The translations under genes were made by a program, and so were the position numbers. From Akkermansiaceae bacterium (lineage in GTDB: Bacteria > Verrucomicrobiota > Verrucomicrobiia > Verrucomicrobiales > Akkermansiaceae), in assembly GCA_028293225.1 (NCBI GenBank), contig JAQGPE010000245.1, positions 1 through 5,988 on the forward strand: 5,988 nucleotides of DNA, written 5' to 3'. Positions 5,984-5,988 of this stretch are shown here, in pieces. Numbering within the stretch: position 1 is the first letter of the stretch; each line of letters starts with the position of its first letter. The notes beneath the pieces were generated by a model. That model did no database searches. It saw only the letters and a program-made list of their open reading frames with translations, and had not been told where the DNA came from.

Positions 5984-5988
5984 AAGCC

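Overview
The window carries bacterial chromosomal housekeeping DNA, GC-rich and tightly packed. I see no mobile element, CRISPR array, phage gene or rRNA. The most likely source is a member of the Verrucomicrobiota, perhaps near Luteolibacter or Haloferula. That is an inference from the style of the FtsH (very long periplasmic part, acidic proline-rich tail) and from the TerB plus FHA-like protein; it was not tested by any search.

Layout, left to right. Positions 1-468 (minus) hold the N-terminal part of a Tat-exported 5'-nucleotidase-type metallophosphoesterase that runs off the left edge. Positions 558-1142 (plus) encode a small protein with a CxxC zinc ribbon joined to a TPM domain. It meets a clamp-loader delta' subunit gene (holB, minus, 1145-2155) tail to tail with only 2 bases between the stops. 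Next come two minus-strand tRNA-Gln genes, TTG at 2292-2365 and CTG at 2399-2472. They are transcribed right to left and end in a textbook intrinsic terminator whose stem starts on the last base of the encoded CCA. Positions 2560-4911 (minus) encode a 783-residue FtsH AAA+ zinc protease, with a good promoter and a 5' leader hairpin upstream. Reading away from it, 5066-5983 (plus) encodes a TerB-like plus degenerate FHA-like protein that ends 5 bases before the window does.

The genes do not form one pathway. FtsH does membrane protein quality control, delta' belongs to the DNA polymerase III clamp loader, and the tRNAs decode CAA and CAG. ftsH, the tRNA pair and holB lie in the same direction, but the terminator after the tRNAs separates holB from what precedes it.

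The observations most worth following are: (i) tRNA-Gln(TTG) has A instead of the near-universal U at position 55, while its neighbour is canonical; (ii) the FtsH periplasmic region looks like two tandem copies of the FtsH_ext fold; (iii) both tRNA-Gln genes have an A1-U72 first pair; (iv) the last gene ends in a tail that resembles the lead-in to an ABC ATPase domain, just before a TGA at the window edge. I found no convincing new multi-gene system.
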